DNA of 64,000 nt, from positions 124,001-188,000 of the forward strand of contig NZ_JADNRC010000006.1 in the NCBI RefSeq assembly GCF_015594725.1, read 5' to 3'. The translations under genes were made by a program, and so were the position numbers. The notes below the pieces were generated by a model that was not told where the DNA came from, made no database searches, and worked only from the letters and a program-made list of their open reading frames with translations. This DNA comes from Flavobacterium sp. ALJ2 (GTDB lineage: Bacteria > Bacteroidota > Bacteroidia > Flavobacteriales > Flavobacteriaceae). Below are positions 1 to 7,939 of the stretch, piece after piece. Every line of letters starts with the position of its first letter. Positions within the stretch are counted from its first letter, which is position 1.

Positions 1-218
1 ATATTTACTGCTGCAATAATTTCATTATCATCTTCTACAACAAAACAATTTTTATAAGAATATTGATTATTTTCTTTTTCTATAAAGTGTAGTAAAAAAT
101 CTCTAGCTTTAGTGTAGTTATGCTCTCCAATAAACTTATACACTATGTCTTCCATTGCCAATAGTAAATATGTTGCAATATCGTTCGAGTCTTTTATTGT
201 TGCTTTTCTTATTATCAT
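1..218 (-). CDS. GNAT-family N-acetyltransferase, N-terminal part (cut by window edge)
   Basis: Reading the minus strand from an ATG at 216-218 gives 72 open codons that run off the window. The protein begins MIIRKATIKDSNDIA, the beta1-alpha1 opening typical of GNAT acetyltransferases, followed by a helical stretch and a strand (CFVVEDDNEIIAAV) that fits beta2-beta3. GNAT enzymes transfer acetyl from acetyl-CoA to an amine. The acetyl-CoA binding loop would lie beyond position 1, so substrate and completeness cannot be judged. The family call rests on the N-terminal pattern only. Confidence 0.6.
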   Translation of the reverse strand, partial: MIIRKATIKDSNDIATYLLLAMEDIVYKFIGEHNYTKARDFLLHFIEKENNQYSYKNCFVVEDDNEIIAAVN

Positions 219-536
219 TACCAGTTCTTTTCGTTTTGACAAAATTACCTTAAACTACTATATATACCAAAATCAGGCTTGTATATTAAGTTTTATTTGG
301 GATTTTTCATTTAAATTGCCTTGATTCGCAATCATGAAATAAAATTATCGGGCAACAATTATCAATTTAACCTTTGATGTACTTATTGTTATTCTGTTAA
401 ATAATTTCTATAAAGTGCTATATTTAAGATAACTTATGGTTTTTAAATAAAAATTTTTACAAAATTTGTAGGGATAGTTTTTTTTATTTTAAATTGCTGT
501 CCTATTCTTGTTTTTATAGAATAAAAAACGGCTACT

Positions 537-554
537 TGTAGAATAAGTTCTAGA
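537..554. promoter_or_regulatory. Palindromic candidate operator, site 1
   Basis: TGTAGAA (537-543), spacer TAAG, TTCTAGA (548-554): six of seven arm positions are complementary. It has the same design as the site at 3504-3521. It lies about 375 bases upstream of the kinase at 928. Inference: a binding site for a dimeric regulator, possibly the LuxR-type regulator at 2752. Confidence 0.4.
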
Positions 555-831
555 GTATGATTACCTAATGTTCTACATAATGATACGTTTTTGCAATTTA
601 TTTTTGTATAAATTTATTTCTAATAAATAATAATTAAAATATGTAAACTGTATGAACCTTTTTATTTTTTTATTTTTTTAAAAGACCTTCCCCAAATCTC
701 TTTTAAATAGTTGTTCTGATTTTAGTTTAGTATTAATTTTTGCACAAAAATAAGGCTCTCAATTCTGCTTGTTTTATTTTTAATTGTAGGTCATAATTTA
801 ATATTTTAAAAAAGGAATATCTATTTCAAAT

Positions 832-850
832 TGTAGTACATAGTACTACA
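832..850. promoter_or_regulatory. Palindromic candidate operator, site 2
   Basis: TGTAGTAC (832-839), spacer ATA, GTACTACA (843-850): eight perfectly complementary positions per arm. It ends 77 bases before the TTG start of the histidine kinase at 928, a natural position for an operator. The outer TGTAG/CTACA arms match those of sites 537-554 and 3504-3521. Confidence 0.5.
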
Positions 851-927
851 TCAAATACCTATATTAGAAACAGTTATTATGAGTTGTAATTTTTTAAACT
901 CATTTTTTATCTTAAAATATATATATT

Positions 928-2679
928 TTGATTGAAAAGAATTTGGTAAGCGATAGATTTAGTTTTACAAAACTAAAATTTGAACATAGAAAAGTAATCC
1001 ATTATACTTTACTTACATTTGTAATTCTTTTGCAAATTATAGCAGTCATAATTTGGTATAATGAAACAACGAATGAGACTAAAATGTCGAAATTTTTTGA
1101 TTCGATAACCAGTTTAGGCAACTTGAAGCAACTGACCAACGAGATTAATGATTCGTTTATTAATTCTCAAAAACACTACAACCATTATATAAATAATAAA
1201 GACGAAGCTTCGCTAAAAAAATATTCGGCCTCATTAATTAAGACAGGTGAATTAGTTGATAAATTGAATAATGCTACCGAAAATAACACAGAGTTAAAAA
1301 AAGTTTTAATAGAGAAAAATAAATCAGAGTTGGGTATTTTAACCCTTAAATCGATGATTGACTCTATTATTAATTTGCAAACAGAACCTAATGATAAGGA
1401 AATTTTAAATTTATTAGATTTTAAAAAATTTGAATACAAAAATATCCTAGATAACATAAAAACTGATTCTTATATAAAAATTGACAGCGTATCCAAAAAA
1501 GGTCTTTTTTCTAGATTAGGTGATGCACTTGCAGGAAAAACAGAAGTGCAAAAAGAACAGTTAAAAATCATTGTGACTATGAAGTATAATGATAAACTTG
1601 TATCAGGCAGTATTGAAGATCAAATAAAAAATGTTTTTTTGACTACTAATAAATACTATGAAAAACAGTTTAATAATTTAAAACAGTCATTTTCTAAATT
1701 AAGAGATCAGGATTTAAAATTAACGGAACTTAATAATAAATTATTAAATCTTAGCGCTACACTATTACCAAATTATAGTCAACCTATTAATACACTTCAG
1801 GCTGATTCTCAAAAAAAATTAGAGAATCAATATAAATCAAATATAACAGTTAGAAATTATACTTTATTGGTACTAATAATAGTAATGTTAATTATATCTG
1901 TTATTCTATTTAGTTTTACCAGAATGGCTTTCGAATACGAAAAAAGACTGACTATAGCTCAGAATCAAATTCGTCAAAGTTTGAGTTTTAAAAATAGAAT
2001 TATGGGAATGATTAGTCATGAGATCCGGTCGCCTTTGAGTATAATTTCTATGTATAGTAAAAAAATAAGTTCTTCTATACAAGATATTGAAATTAAAGAT
2101 ACTTTTAAATCCATCCAATTTACCACTAATTCATTATTGCTATTATCTAATCAAATCTTAGAATATTCTAAAGAGGAAAATCATGAACTTGAATTAAAGA
2201 ACAAGAATTTTTATTTAAAGAATGAAATAGATCAGATTATCAATTCACTGGACTCATTGGTAGAAAGCAAAGGAAATAAAATAGAAGTAAATTCTAATTT
2301 AAATTCAGATGATGAAATTTACTCAGATGCAACAAAAATTCATCAACTGTTTTATAATATAGTCGGGAATGCAAATAAATTTACAGAAAACGGACTCATA
2401 TCTATTAATCTTGATCTTGAGAAAAACTCAGATTATGAGTATAATTTAAAAATTGAAATTCAGGATAGAGGAATTGGTATTCCCGAAAATGATTTGAAGA
2501 ACATATTTGAGTTATATTATCAAGGAGCTATTTCTAATAAAATGAATGACTTAGGAGTTGGTTTAGGACTAAACCTATGTAAAGAAATAGTTGAATTATT
2601 TGATGGTGAAATTAATATTGAAAGTGAAGAAGGAAAAGGCACAAAAGTTGTATTTAATTTAATATTGAGTCCAGTTTAA
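928..2679 (+). CDS. Membrane-bound sensor histidine kinase
   Basis: A 583-residue kinase that should autophosphorylate and pass phosphate to the response regulator 72 bases downstream. Membrane segments lie at about residues 24-43 and 314-334, enclosing a roughly 270-residue periplasmic, mostly helical sensor region with no family I recognise. A HisKA domain follows with the H-box SHEIRSP (phospho-acceptor His364), then an HATPase with N-box NIVGNANKF (about 477), G1 DRGIGIP (about 514) and G2 GVGLGL (about 544). The start is TTG at 928. The next in-frame ATG (1084) would remove the first membrane segment, so TTG is preferred. There is no receiver or HPt domain. Probable partner: the regulator at 2752. 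Confidence 0.88.
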   Translation: MIEKNLVSDRFSFTKLKFEHRKVIHYTLLTFVILLQIIAVIIWYNETTNETKMSKFFDSITSLGNLKQLTNEINDSFINSQKHYNHYINNKDEASLKKYSASLIKTGELVDKLNNATENNTELKKVLIEKNKSELGILTLKSMIDSIINLQTEPNDKEILNLLDFKKFEYKNILDNIKTDSYIKIDSVSKKGLFSRLGDALAGKTEVQKEQLKIIVTMKYNDKLVSGSIEDQIKNVFLTTNKYYEKQFNNLKQSFSKLRDQDLKLTELNNKLLNLSATLLPNYSQPINTLQADSQKKLENQYKSNITVRNYTLLVLIIVMLIISVILFSFTRMAFEYEKRLTIAQNQIRQSLSFKNRIMGMISHEIRSPLSIISMYSKKISSSIQDIEIKDTFKSIQFTTNSLLLLSNQILEYSKEENHELELKNKNFYLKNEIDQIINSLDSLVESKGNKIEVNSNLNSDDEIYSDATKIHQLFYNIVGNANKFTENGLISINLDLEKNSDYEYNLKIEIQDRGIGIPENDLKNIFELYYQGAISNKMNDLGVGLGLNLCKEIVELFDGEINIESEEGKGTKVVFNLILSPV

Positions 2680-2751
2680 TGAGTGAAAAAATGAAATCTG
2701 TTTATATTGAAACAGCAATAAATAGGTTTGTAATAATTTAATTTATAGACA

Positions 2752-3402
2752 ATGAATGCATCAAATAGCTATAGTTTTTTAATTGCCGACGACCATGTTG
2801 TAGTACGTCAGGGAGTTAACTTGATTCTTAAAGAGCTGTTCTCGAATGCAATGGTTCACAAGGCAGCAACTTTTAGCGATACGTTTAAAATTTTAAAAGA
2901 AGTTAAAATCGATTTATTGATTTTAGATGTGAATTTTCCAGATGGTAATAGTATAAATATATTAGCTGAAATTAAGGCAATTCAGCCCGATGTAAAAATA
3001 TTGATATTTTCTGGATTAGAAGAAAGTATCTATGCTATGAGATATCTAAATGCTGGTGCATCAGGTTATTTAACCAAAGAAAGTTCAGAAGATGAAATGA
3101 AATTAGCAATAAACTCAATGCTTTCATCTGGAAAATACATTACTCAGAACATAAAAGACAAAATACTAGATTCTTATATTTCTAAAAAACCAACTAATCC
3201 ATTAGAAGTATTATCAAACAGAGAGATGGAAGTAGCTCATTTGTTTGTTAAAGGCTATGGGAATTTAGAAATACTGGAATTGTTAAAGATAAAGAAAACT
3301 ACTGTTAGTACTTATAAAAACAGAATTTTTGAAAAACTAGAAGTAGATAATTTGGCCGAACTAATTAAGATTTTTCATTTATATCATGATGAGACTGTGT
3401 AG
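2752..3402 (+). CDS. NarL/LuxR-family response regulator
   Basis: A 216-residue cytoplasmic DNA-binding regulator. Its receiver domain occupies residues 1-125 with the acidic pair D13/D14, phospho-acceptor D59 in LILDVNFPDG, and the conserved lysine in SGYLTKES near 109. A LuxR-type helix-turn-helix covers about 152-212 (LSNREMEVAHLFVKG, then a recognition helix before EKLEVDN). It follows the membrane kinase by 72 bases on the same strand, so the two form a two-component pair. The palindromes at 537, 832 and 3504 are the most likely nearby targets (inference). A rho-independent terminator closes the unit at 3437-3470. Confidence 0.9.
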   Translation: MNASNSYSFLIADDHVVVRQGVNLILKELFSNAMVHKAATFSDTFKILKEVKIDLLILDVNFPDGNSINILAEIKAIQPDVKILIFSGLEESIYAMRYLNAGASGYLTKESSEDEMKLAINSMLSSGKYITQNIKDKILDSYISKKPTNPLEVLSNREMEVAHLFVKGYGNLEILELLKIKKTTVSTYKNRIFEKLEVDNLAELIKIFHLYHDETV

Positions 3403-3436
3403 TTTCACTTACTATTATTTTATTGGCATAAATATA

Positions 3437-3470
3437 AAAAAGCGAGGTTTATTATTTCCTCGCTTTTTTT
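3437..3470 (+). terminator. Rho-independent terminator after the response regulator gene
   Basis: AAAAGCGAGG pairs with CCTCGCTTTT around a short AT loop, followed by a run of T. It lies 35 bases after the stop codon at 3402. Confidence 0.85.
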
Positions 3471-3503
3471 GTATGAAATAAAGCTATGAGCCTATTTAGA
3501 TTT

Positions 3504-3521
3504 TGTAGAACAAATTCTACA
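3504..3521. promoter_or_regulatory. Palindromic candidate operator, site 3
   Basis: TGTAGAA (3504-3510), spacer CAAA, TTCTACA (3515-3521): a perfect seven-base inverted repeat of the same design as site 1. It lies between the regulator terminator and the PAS kinase gene, about 170-200 bases before its possible starts. This suggests that the same regulator controls both kinases. Confidence 0.5.
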
Positions 3522-3692
3522 TTAAGTAGTTTTATGTACTATAAAGTAATGATTTCATTGGTAGTATATTTGTCATGTATAGTAAGAGATAATTATATTT
3601 TAATATTCCTTATTATGTTTTTTGATTCTTTTAGAATCAAATGAAAGTGATTTTGTGAAAATTTATCTTGATCTACAGTCAATTTAAATTTA

Positions 3693-4943
3693 GTGATAAC
3701 TAGTTTAGAAATACAAGATATGGTATTCGATTTTTATAACAAGAATAGTTCTAAAGCTATGAATAATTTTCGCTCCAAATCTCGAGAAGACAGGAATCCT
3801 GTTTTTTCTGGAAAACTTATTAATGCATCAGAGTTAAAAGCTCAAGAGTTAAAACTAAAAGTTTTAGAAGAGCGCTTTCAATTTGCTCTTGAAGCTTCAA
3901 ATACGGGAGTATGGGATTGGAATATTAAAACAAGTACTGTTTTTTATTCTTCACAGTCCTTTAAAATTCTAGAAATAAATTCTACAGATATTTTTGATAA
4001 TCCCGAGCGTTGGGATGAAATTGTACATCCAGATGATTTAGAAGAGTATTATGCTGCTATTAATGAGCATTTTGAAGATAAAACACCCTTTTATGAAAAC
4101 TTTCATAGAGTATTAACTTCTAGTGGAAAATACAAATGGATTCTAGACAGAGGTGAAGTAATAGAACGTGATAGTAATGGTGCGCCAATAAGAGTTATAG
4201 GAACACATACTGATATTACAGCTCAAAAAGAAAAAGAGCTTGAATTAGTTAAAACAATGAAACTATACAGTGAAAAAAATAGTCAATTATTGAATTTTTC
4301 GCATATAGTAGCTCATAATTTGAATTCGCATGCGGGAAATCTAAAATTACTTCTAGATATGATCGATGCAGAAAACAAAAACACAGAGAATAGTGAAGCT
4401 TTTAGTTATCTACGAACTGTATCTGATGATTTAAATAAAACAATTACCGATTTATCTCAAATAGTTAATATTCAGAATAACACAAACATTATTGTTAAAC
4501 CTTTAAACCTAAATAATTATTTAAAGAAAGTATTAAATGTTGTTAGTGCATATAACTATAGAAACTTTGGTACAATTATAAATAACATTCCGAAAGACGC
4601 AACGATAAATTTTAATCCTGCTTATTTGGAAAGTGTTTTGTTGAATTTTTGTACAAATGCTATTAAATACGCTCATCCCGAAAGAAATTTAATAATTGAG
4701 TTTAATTTCTTTATCGAAAATGGTAAAAAAGTTTTCACAATAACCGATAATGGTTTAGGTATAGATTTAAAAAAATATGAACATTTGTTATTTGGAATGT
4801 ATAAAACATTTCATAAGCATGAAGACTCACATGGTATAGGTTTATATATTACAAAAAATCAAATAGAATCAATGAATGGAGCTGTAAGCGTTGAAAGTGC
4901 AGTTGGAGTGGGAAGTACGTTTACAGTGACATTCAATGATTAA
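3693..4943 (+). CDS. PAS-domain sensor histidine kinase (soluble)
   Basis: A 416-residue kinase without membrane segments, so it should sense an internal signal. A PAS_3-type domain spans about 60-185 (GVWDWNIKT; then VIGTHTDITAQKEKE at its end), a short coiled linker follows, then a divergent H-box in FSHIVAHNLNSH. HATPase motifs follow: N-box NFCTNAIKYAHP, G1 DNGLGID, G2 HGIGLYI. The H-box lacks the usual R and P of HELRxP, a variant common in Bacteroidota PAS kinases. The start is GTG 3693 or the in-frame ATG 3720; neither has a clear ribosome site. No dedicated response regulator lies downstream; the neighbour is a YegP-like gene 42 bases on. Confidence 0.85.
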   Translation: MITSLEIQDMVFDFYNKNSSKAMNNFRSKSREDRNPVFSGKLINASELKAQELKLKVLEERFQFALEASNTGVWDWNIKTSTVFYSSQSFKILEINSTDIFDNPERWDEIVHPDDLEEYYAAINEHFEDKTPFYENFHRVLTSSGKYKWILDRGEVIERDSNGAPIRVIGTHTDITAQKEKELELVKTMKLYSEKNSQLLNFSHIVAHNLNSHAGNLKLLLDMIDAENKNTENSEAFSYLRTVSDDLNKTITDLSQIVNIQNNTNIIVKPLNLNNYLKKVLNVVSAYNYRNFGTIINNIPKDATINFNPAYLESVLLNFCTNAIKYAHPERNLIIEFNFFIENGKKVFTITDNGLGIDLKKYEHLLFGMYKTFHKHEDSHGIGLYITKNQIESMNGAVSVESAVGVGSTFTVTFND

Positions 4944-4985
4944 AAATGATAGAATACTTATTAAATACATAATTAATTTTAAAAA

Positions 4986-5357
4986 ATGGAAAAATTTGTA
5001 ATTACAAAAAATGCAAATGATGAGTTTCAATTTTGTTTTATTGATAAAAATGGAGATACAATTTTAAGAAGCAGCGGATACACAAGAAAATTTATGTGTG
5101 AAAAAGGAGTGCAATCTGTGAAAAGTAATTCCCAAGATAGTTCTAAATTCTTTAAAAAAACTATTTCAAACGATAAGGTTTATTTTAATTTGAAAGCTTT
5201 TAACGGAAAAATTATTGGAATGAGCAAGATTTATGAAGATAGGATTTTACGCGATAAAGGAATTGAATTCTTAAAAAATAATGCACCTAGTGCTCTTGTT
5301 GAAGATCAAACTAAATCATCGGATAAGTATATAAAATCATCTTCTTTAGTATATTAA
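4986..5357 (+). CDS. YegP/DUF1508-family protein
   Basis: A 123-residue soluble protein containing two copies of the DUF1508 fold: residues about 1-50 (FVITKNANDEFQFCFIDKNG, then a YTRK segment) and 52-105 (FFKKTISNDKVYFNLKAFNG, then a GI-terminated segment). The family includes E. coli YegP; its biochemical role is unknown to me. It follows the PAS kinase by 42 bases and is probably co-transcribed. A strong bidirectional terminator (5399-5430) separates it from the convergent small gene. The C-terminal tail of about 18 residues is polar and likely disordered. Confidence 0.8.
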   Translation: MEKFVITKNANDEFQFCFIDKNGDTILRSSGYTRKFMCEKGVQSVKSNSQDSSKFFKKTISNDKVYFNLKAFNGKIIGMSKIYEDRILRDKGIEFLKNNAPSALVEDQTKSSDKYIKSSSLVY

Positions 5358-5398
5358 TATTTAATTGGTTAAATAACTTACTTAAATAAGAAGGTTGA

Positions 5399-5430
5399 AA
5401 AAGCCCTCTAGAATTTTCTAGAGGGCTTTT
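5399..5430. terminator. Bidirectional terminator, 15-bp stem
   Basis: Arms 5399-5413 and 5416-5430 are perfectly complementary (AAAAGCCCTCTAGAA and its complement) with a two-base loop, with A and T runs at the outer ends. It sits between two convergent genes and can serve both. Confidence 0.9.
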
Positions 5431-5442
5431 AATTTAATAGAA

Positions 5443-5619
5443 TTATTTTTTTGATTCTTCTACAGAAACTTTTCTGAATTCTTTCAATAGTTTCTCTAAT
5501 TCTAGAGTTGATTTACGAGCTCTAGGTCCAGCTGCTTTCACACCTTTATCCATTAGAGATTCATATTCCGTTTTGAATGTTTCAAATTCAGTTGTGATTT
5601 TGGCGAATAAGTCGTTCAT
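5443..5619 (-). CDS. Hc1-like (histone H1-like) small protein
   Basis: A 58-residue protein starting MNDLFAKITTEFETF with ATG at 5617-5619 and ending VEESKK before TAA at 5443-5445. The middle KGVKAAGPRARKST and the following helix LELEKLLKEFRKVSVEE match the Bacteroidota Hc1/histone H1-like proteins (PF07432-type), thought to bind DNA. A -7 box TACTTTTG (minus strand, 5647-5654) lies 28 bases upstream, and the bidirectional hairpin at 5399-5430 ends it. It is highly charged and helical, with no cysteine or membrane segment. Family recognition is from memory of flavobacterial homologues. Confidence 0.75.
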   Translation of the reverse strand: MNDLFAKITTEFETFKTEYESLMDKGVKAAGPRARKSTLELEKLLKEFRKVSVEESKK

Positions 5620-5646
5620 AATATGCTTGTATTTTTAATTAAAGTA

Positions 5647-5654
5647 CAAAAGTA
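5647..5654 (-). promoter_or_regulatory. -7 promoter box of the Hc1-like gene
   Basis: TACTTTTG on the minus strand fits the Bacteroidota TAnnTTTG -7 consensus. The predicted transcript start lies about 20 bases before the ATG at 5619. Confidence 0.5.
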
Positions 5655-5831
5655 AAATTTTGTATGTAAGAATTAAATTATTTTCTGTTAAATTCATCAT
5701 TTTTTTTTTGATGTACTATTCTGACTTAAATTATTATTGAAAAAGTATGCAAAATACCCAAATATTATTTACTGTTTAAGTATAAGAAAAGTTTTTTGAA
5801 ACTCAACATATGTAAATATTTTAGACCTTTT

Positions 5832-5839
5832 TATGTTTG
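5832..5839 (+). promoter_or_regulatory. -7 promoter box of the esterase gene
   Basis: TATGTTTG matches TAnnTTTG, 28 bases before the ATG at 5868. No convincing -33 TTG at the usual spacing. Confidence 0.4.
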
Positions 5840-5867
5840 ACTTTTGTCATATCAATAAAAACAAAAA

Positions 5868-6689
5868 ATGAAAACATTACTTACCACAGTTGGACTGCTT
5901 GGATTATCGTTATCAATTTCTGCGCAAAATAGTATTCATAAGAATGTATATAGCACAAAGATGAATAAAGAAATTGAAACCGTAATTATTACTCCCAAAC
6001 TTATAGATGGAGCAACCTATAAAACTATTTATTTACTTCATGGTTATAGCGGTAATCCAGATAGAACCTATAAGCAGGATATTCCGGATCTTATAACAAA
6101 ATCTCAAAAATATAACACTATTTATGTATTGCCTAACGGTAATTTTAATAGTTGGTATGTAGATAGTCCTGTAAATAAATCTTCACAGTATCAAACCTTT
6201 ATCGGAAAAGAATTAGTTGACTACATTGATGCTAATTACCCAACAATTAAGAACCGAAAATTTAGAGGGATCTTAGGATGGAGTATGGGAGGATATGGTG
6301 CAACCAATATTGGAATTGCCTATCAAAATACTTTTTCAATAGTAGGCAGCTCTTGTGGTGCATTAGATTTTAATCGATTTGGGGAAAGTTTCCATAATTA
6401 TCAAGTAAATAAAGTTTTAGGAGAATTTAGAAGCTTACCAAAGCAATATTTTACATTTGATAAAATGGAACAAATGCAATCGTCAAACCAGTTTTATATA
6501 TTCGATTGTGGTACTGATGATACTCAAATGATTGATATGAACAGAGATTTTCATAAACTATTAATAACCAAAAAAGTAGAACATCTTTATATAGAATCTC
6601 TAGGTGGACACGACACAAAGTATTGGAGTAAAGCCTTATCCAACCAATTGATTTTGTTTGAAAACTATTTTAGTGATGAGAAAAAATAA
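5868..6689 (+). CDS. Secreted alpha/beta-hydrolase esterase (esterase D / XynC-like)
   Basis: A 273-residue hydrolase with an N-terminal SPI signal (residues 1-19, cleavage near SISAQ), so exported to the periplasm. The putative esterase family (PF00756) is shown by the oxyanion segment YLLHGYSGN near residues 57-65, the nucleophile elbow GWSMGGYGA with Ser139, an acidic residue in DCGTDD near 211-215 and a late His in LGGHD near 246. Relatives hydrolyse short acyl esters, S-formylglutathione or feruloyl esters; nothing here fixes the substrate. It stands alone, with its own -7 box and the hairpin at 6737-6786 after it. Confidence 0.85.
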   Translation: MKTLLTTVGLLGLSLSISAQNSIHKNVYSTKMNKEIETVIITPKLIDGATYKTIYLLHGYSGNPDRTYKQDIPDLITKSQKYNTIYVLPNGNFNSWYVDSPVNKSSQYQTFIGKELVDYIDANYPTIKNRKFRGILGWSMGGYGATNIGIAYQNTFSIVGSSCGALDFNRFGESFHNYQVNKVLGEFRSLPKQYFTFDKMEQMQSSNQFYIFDCGTDDTQMIDMNRDFHKLLITKKVEHLYIESLGGHDTKYWSKALSNQLILFENYFSDEKK

Positions 6690-6736
6690 AGAATATATTA
6701 TTTATTTGATATATAAAATGACACAATTATAAAGCT

Positions 6737-6786
6737 AAAAAGACACTACTGATTTGCAATTGCAAATACAATATAGTGTCTTTTTT
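6737..6786. terminator. Terminator hairpin with internal palindrome
   Basis: AAAAAGACACTA (6737-6748) pairs with TAGTGTCTTTTT (6774-6785). The loop itself contains the perfect palindrome ATTTGCAATTGCAAAT (6752-6767). It lies between the convergent esterase and DUF1810 genes and can act in both directions. Confidence 0.75.
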
Positions 6787-6816
6787 GAGTAAATAATCTA
6801 TTGCTGTATTGTATAG

Positions 6817-7278
6817 TTACAGCACAGTCGTTTCAATAGATGCTTCTATAATTGAATTAATAATGGACAAGGTGAGTGGGTCTTGTTCTCCTGAAAAGAA
6901 GGTATCTAGTACTTCCTGAAAAATTGGATTGCTGTTTTCTACCAAAGTAAAAAGCGTCATTGAAGAACGTAATTTTCTAGCTTCTAATTCTCCTAGAATT
7001 GATTCGGCTGATTTCATTTTGAAAGTTAACATTAACTCAGAAATCTCGATAAGGTGTTTTCCTAAAATAGGATGAGTAACAAATTCCGTAGCTTCCTTTA
7101 AATCTGTAATGGCATAAAATTTGGCAGTATCGCTAGTACCTAATCCCGCAATTTGAGGAAAGATAAACCACATCCAGTGTCCCTCTCTTTTTCCTTTTTT
7201 AATTTCAGAAAGAGCAGTAAGATACAGCTGGTTTTGTGCTTCTAAAAAACGGATTAAATCATTATTTGAGTGTGCCAT
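6817..7278 (-). CDS. DUF1810-family protein
   Basis: A 153-residue soluble protein with the DUF1810 signature: an N-terminal DLIRFLEAQ, then KREGHWMWFIFPQIAGLG, then KFYAI near 75. Structures of this family exist but I know of no established function. The length is normal for the family. Its own -7 box TACTTTTG (minus strand, 7310-7317) lies 32 bases upstream. It is a single-gene unit, convergent with the esterase gene. Confidence 0.88.
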   Translation of the reverse strand: MAHSNNDLIRFLEAQNQLYLTALSEIKKGKREGHWMWFIFPQIAGLGTSDTAKFYAITDLKEATEFVTHPILGKHLIEISELMLTFKMKSAESILGELEARKLRSSMTLFTLVENSNPIFQEVLDTFFSGEQDPLTLSIINSIIEASIETTVL

Positions 7279-7309
7279 TATAATATTATATTGTGTAAAA
7301 AAAAGGAAA

Positions 7310-7317
7310 CAAAAGTA
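7310..7317 (-). promoter_or_regulatory. -7 promoter box of the DUF1810 gene
   Basis: TACTTTTG on the minus strand matches TAnnTTTG, 32 bases before the ATG at 7278. Confidence 0.5.
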
Positions 7318-7939
7318 CTAAAAAAGACAGGTACTTCCTAATGGAAGGTTCAGACCATGTGAGTTTTATGACTAAGTTGAGTAATAATCTTACTTAAATA
7401 GTCCTGTAAAATAGTTTCGATTTGTTTATGTAATTTTAAAACTAATTATGCTTAATTTGTAACCCTTTTCAATGCCTCAATTTTAAAGAGTATTGGAACA
7501 TTTGCATATGCAAATAAAAACTACACATTAAGTTAATCTACATTTTTGTAATCAATTTGATTGGTAGATTCGTTGGAAGTTGCTTTCTGAATTAGCCTTT
7601 TCAATTACTCTGCTCTCCGAAGTCTTCTAACGAAGTGCTGATGAACGTCGTCGACTTAGTATACACAATATAAAATCAATGCTGCCATGTCAAGAAATGA
7701 CGAGTTTTTTTATGAACTAGAAGAATTCAAAGCAATTTTATTAAATTAAATTACTTACGAACAATATTTATCAGCTGATTCTTTAGATTATAATATCACG
7801 AATTACTTTGCTTTGAGAACATTTATTCCATTTTACAGAATTCTTTATTGAAGTTTTAGCATAATGCATGCTTTGTGTGATTCCTTTTTTAACTTATCTT
7901 CGCTTTTTATACATTTAACACATTTAAAAAATATAATTT
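7318..7939. other. Intergenic region with possible gene remnant
   Basis: About 620 bases without an intact gene. At 7687-7854 a plus-strand frame reads MSRNDEFFYELEEFKAILLN, one TAA (7747-7749), then ITYEQYLSADSLDYNITNY, a further segment ending RILY, and TGA. The protein-like composition continuing through one stop suggests an old broken gene. I cannot name a family, and chance is possible in DNA this AT-rich. Confidence 0.3.

Larger units (their letters stand above)
219..927. other. Long AT-rich intergenic region with two palindromes
   Basis: About 700 bases without a convincing gene, between the divergent acetyltransferase and histidine kinase genes. It is very AT-rich with stop codons in all frames. 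The recognisable content is the two TGTAG-type palindromes at 537-554 and 832-850, listed separately, and a lone half-site TTCTACA at 571-577. No promoter box with a full TAnnTTTG match lies directly in front of the kinase start. Confidence 0.6.
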
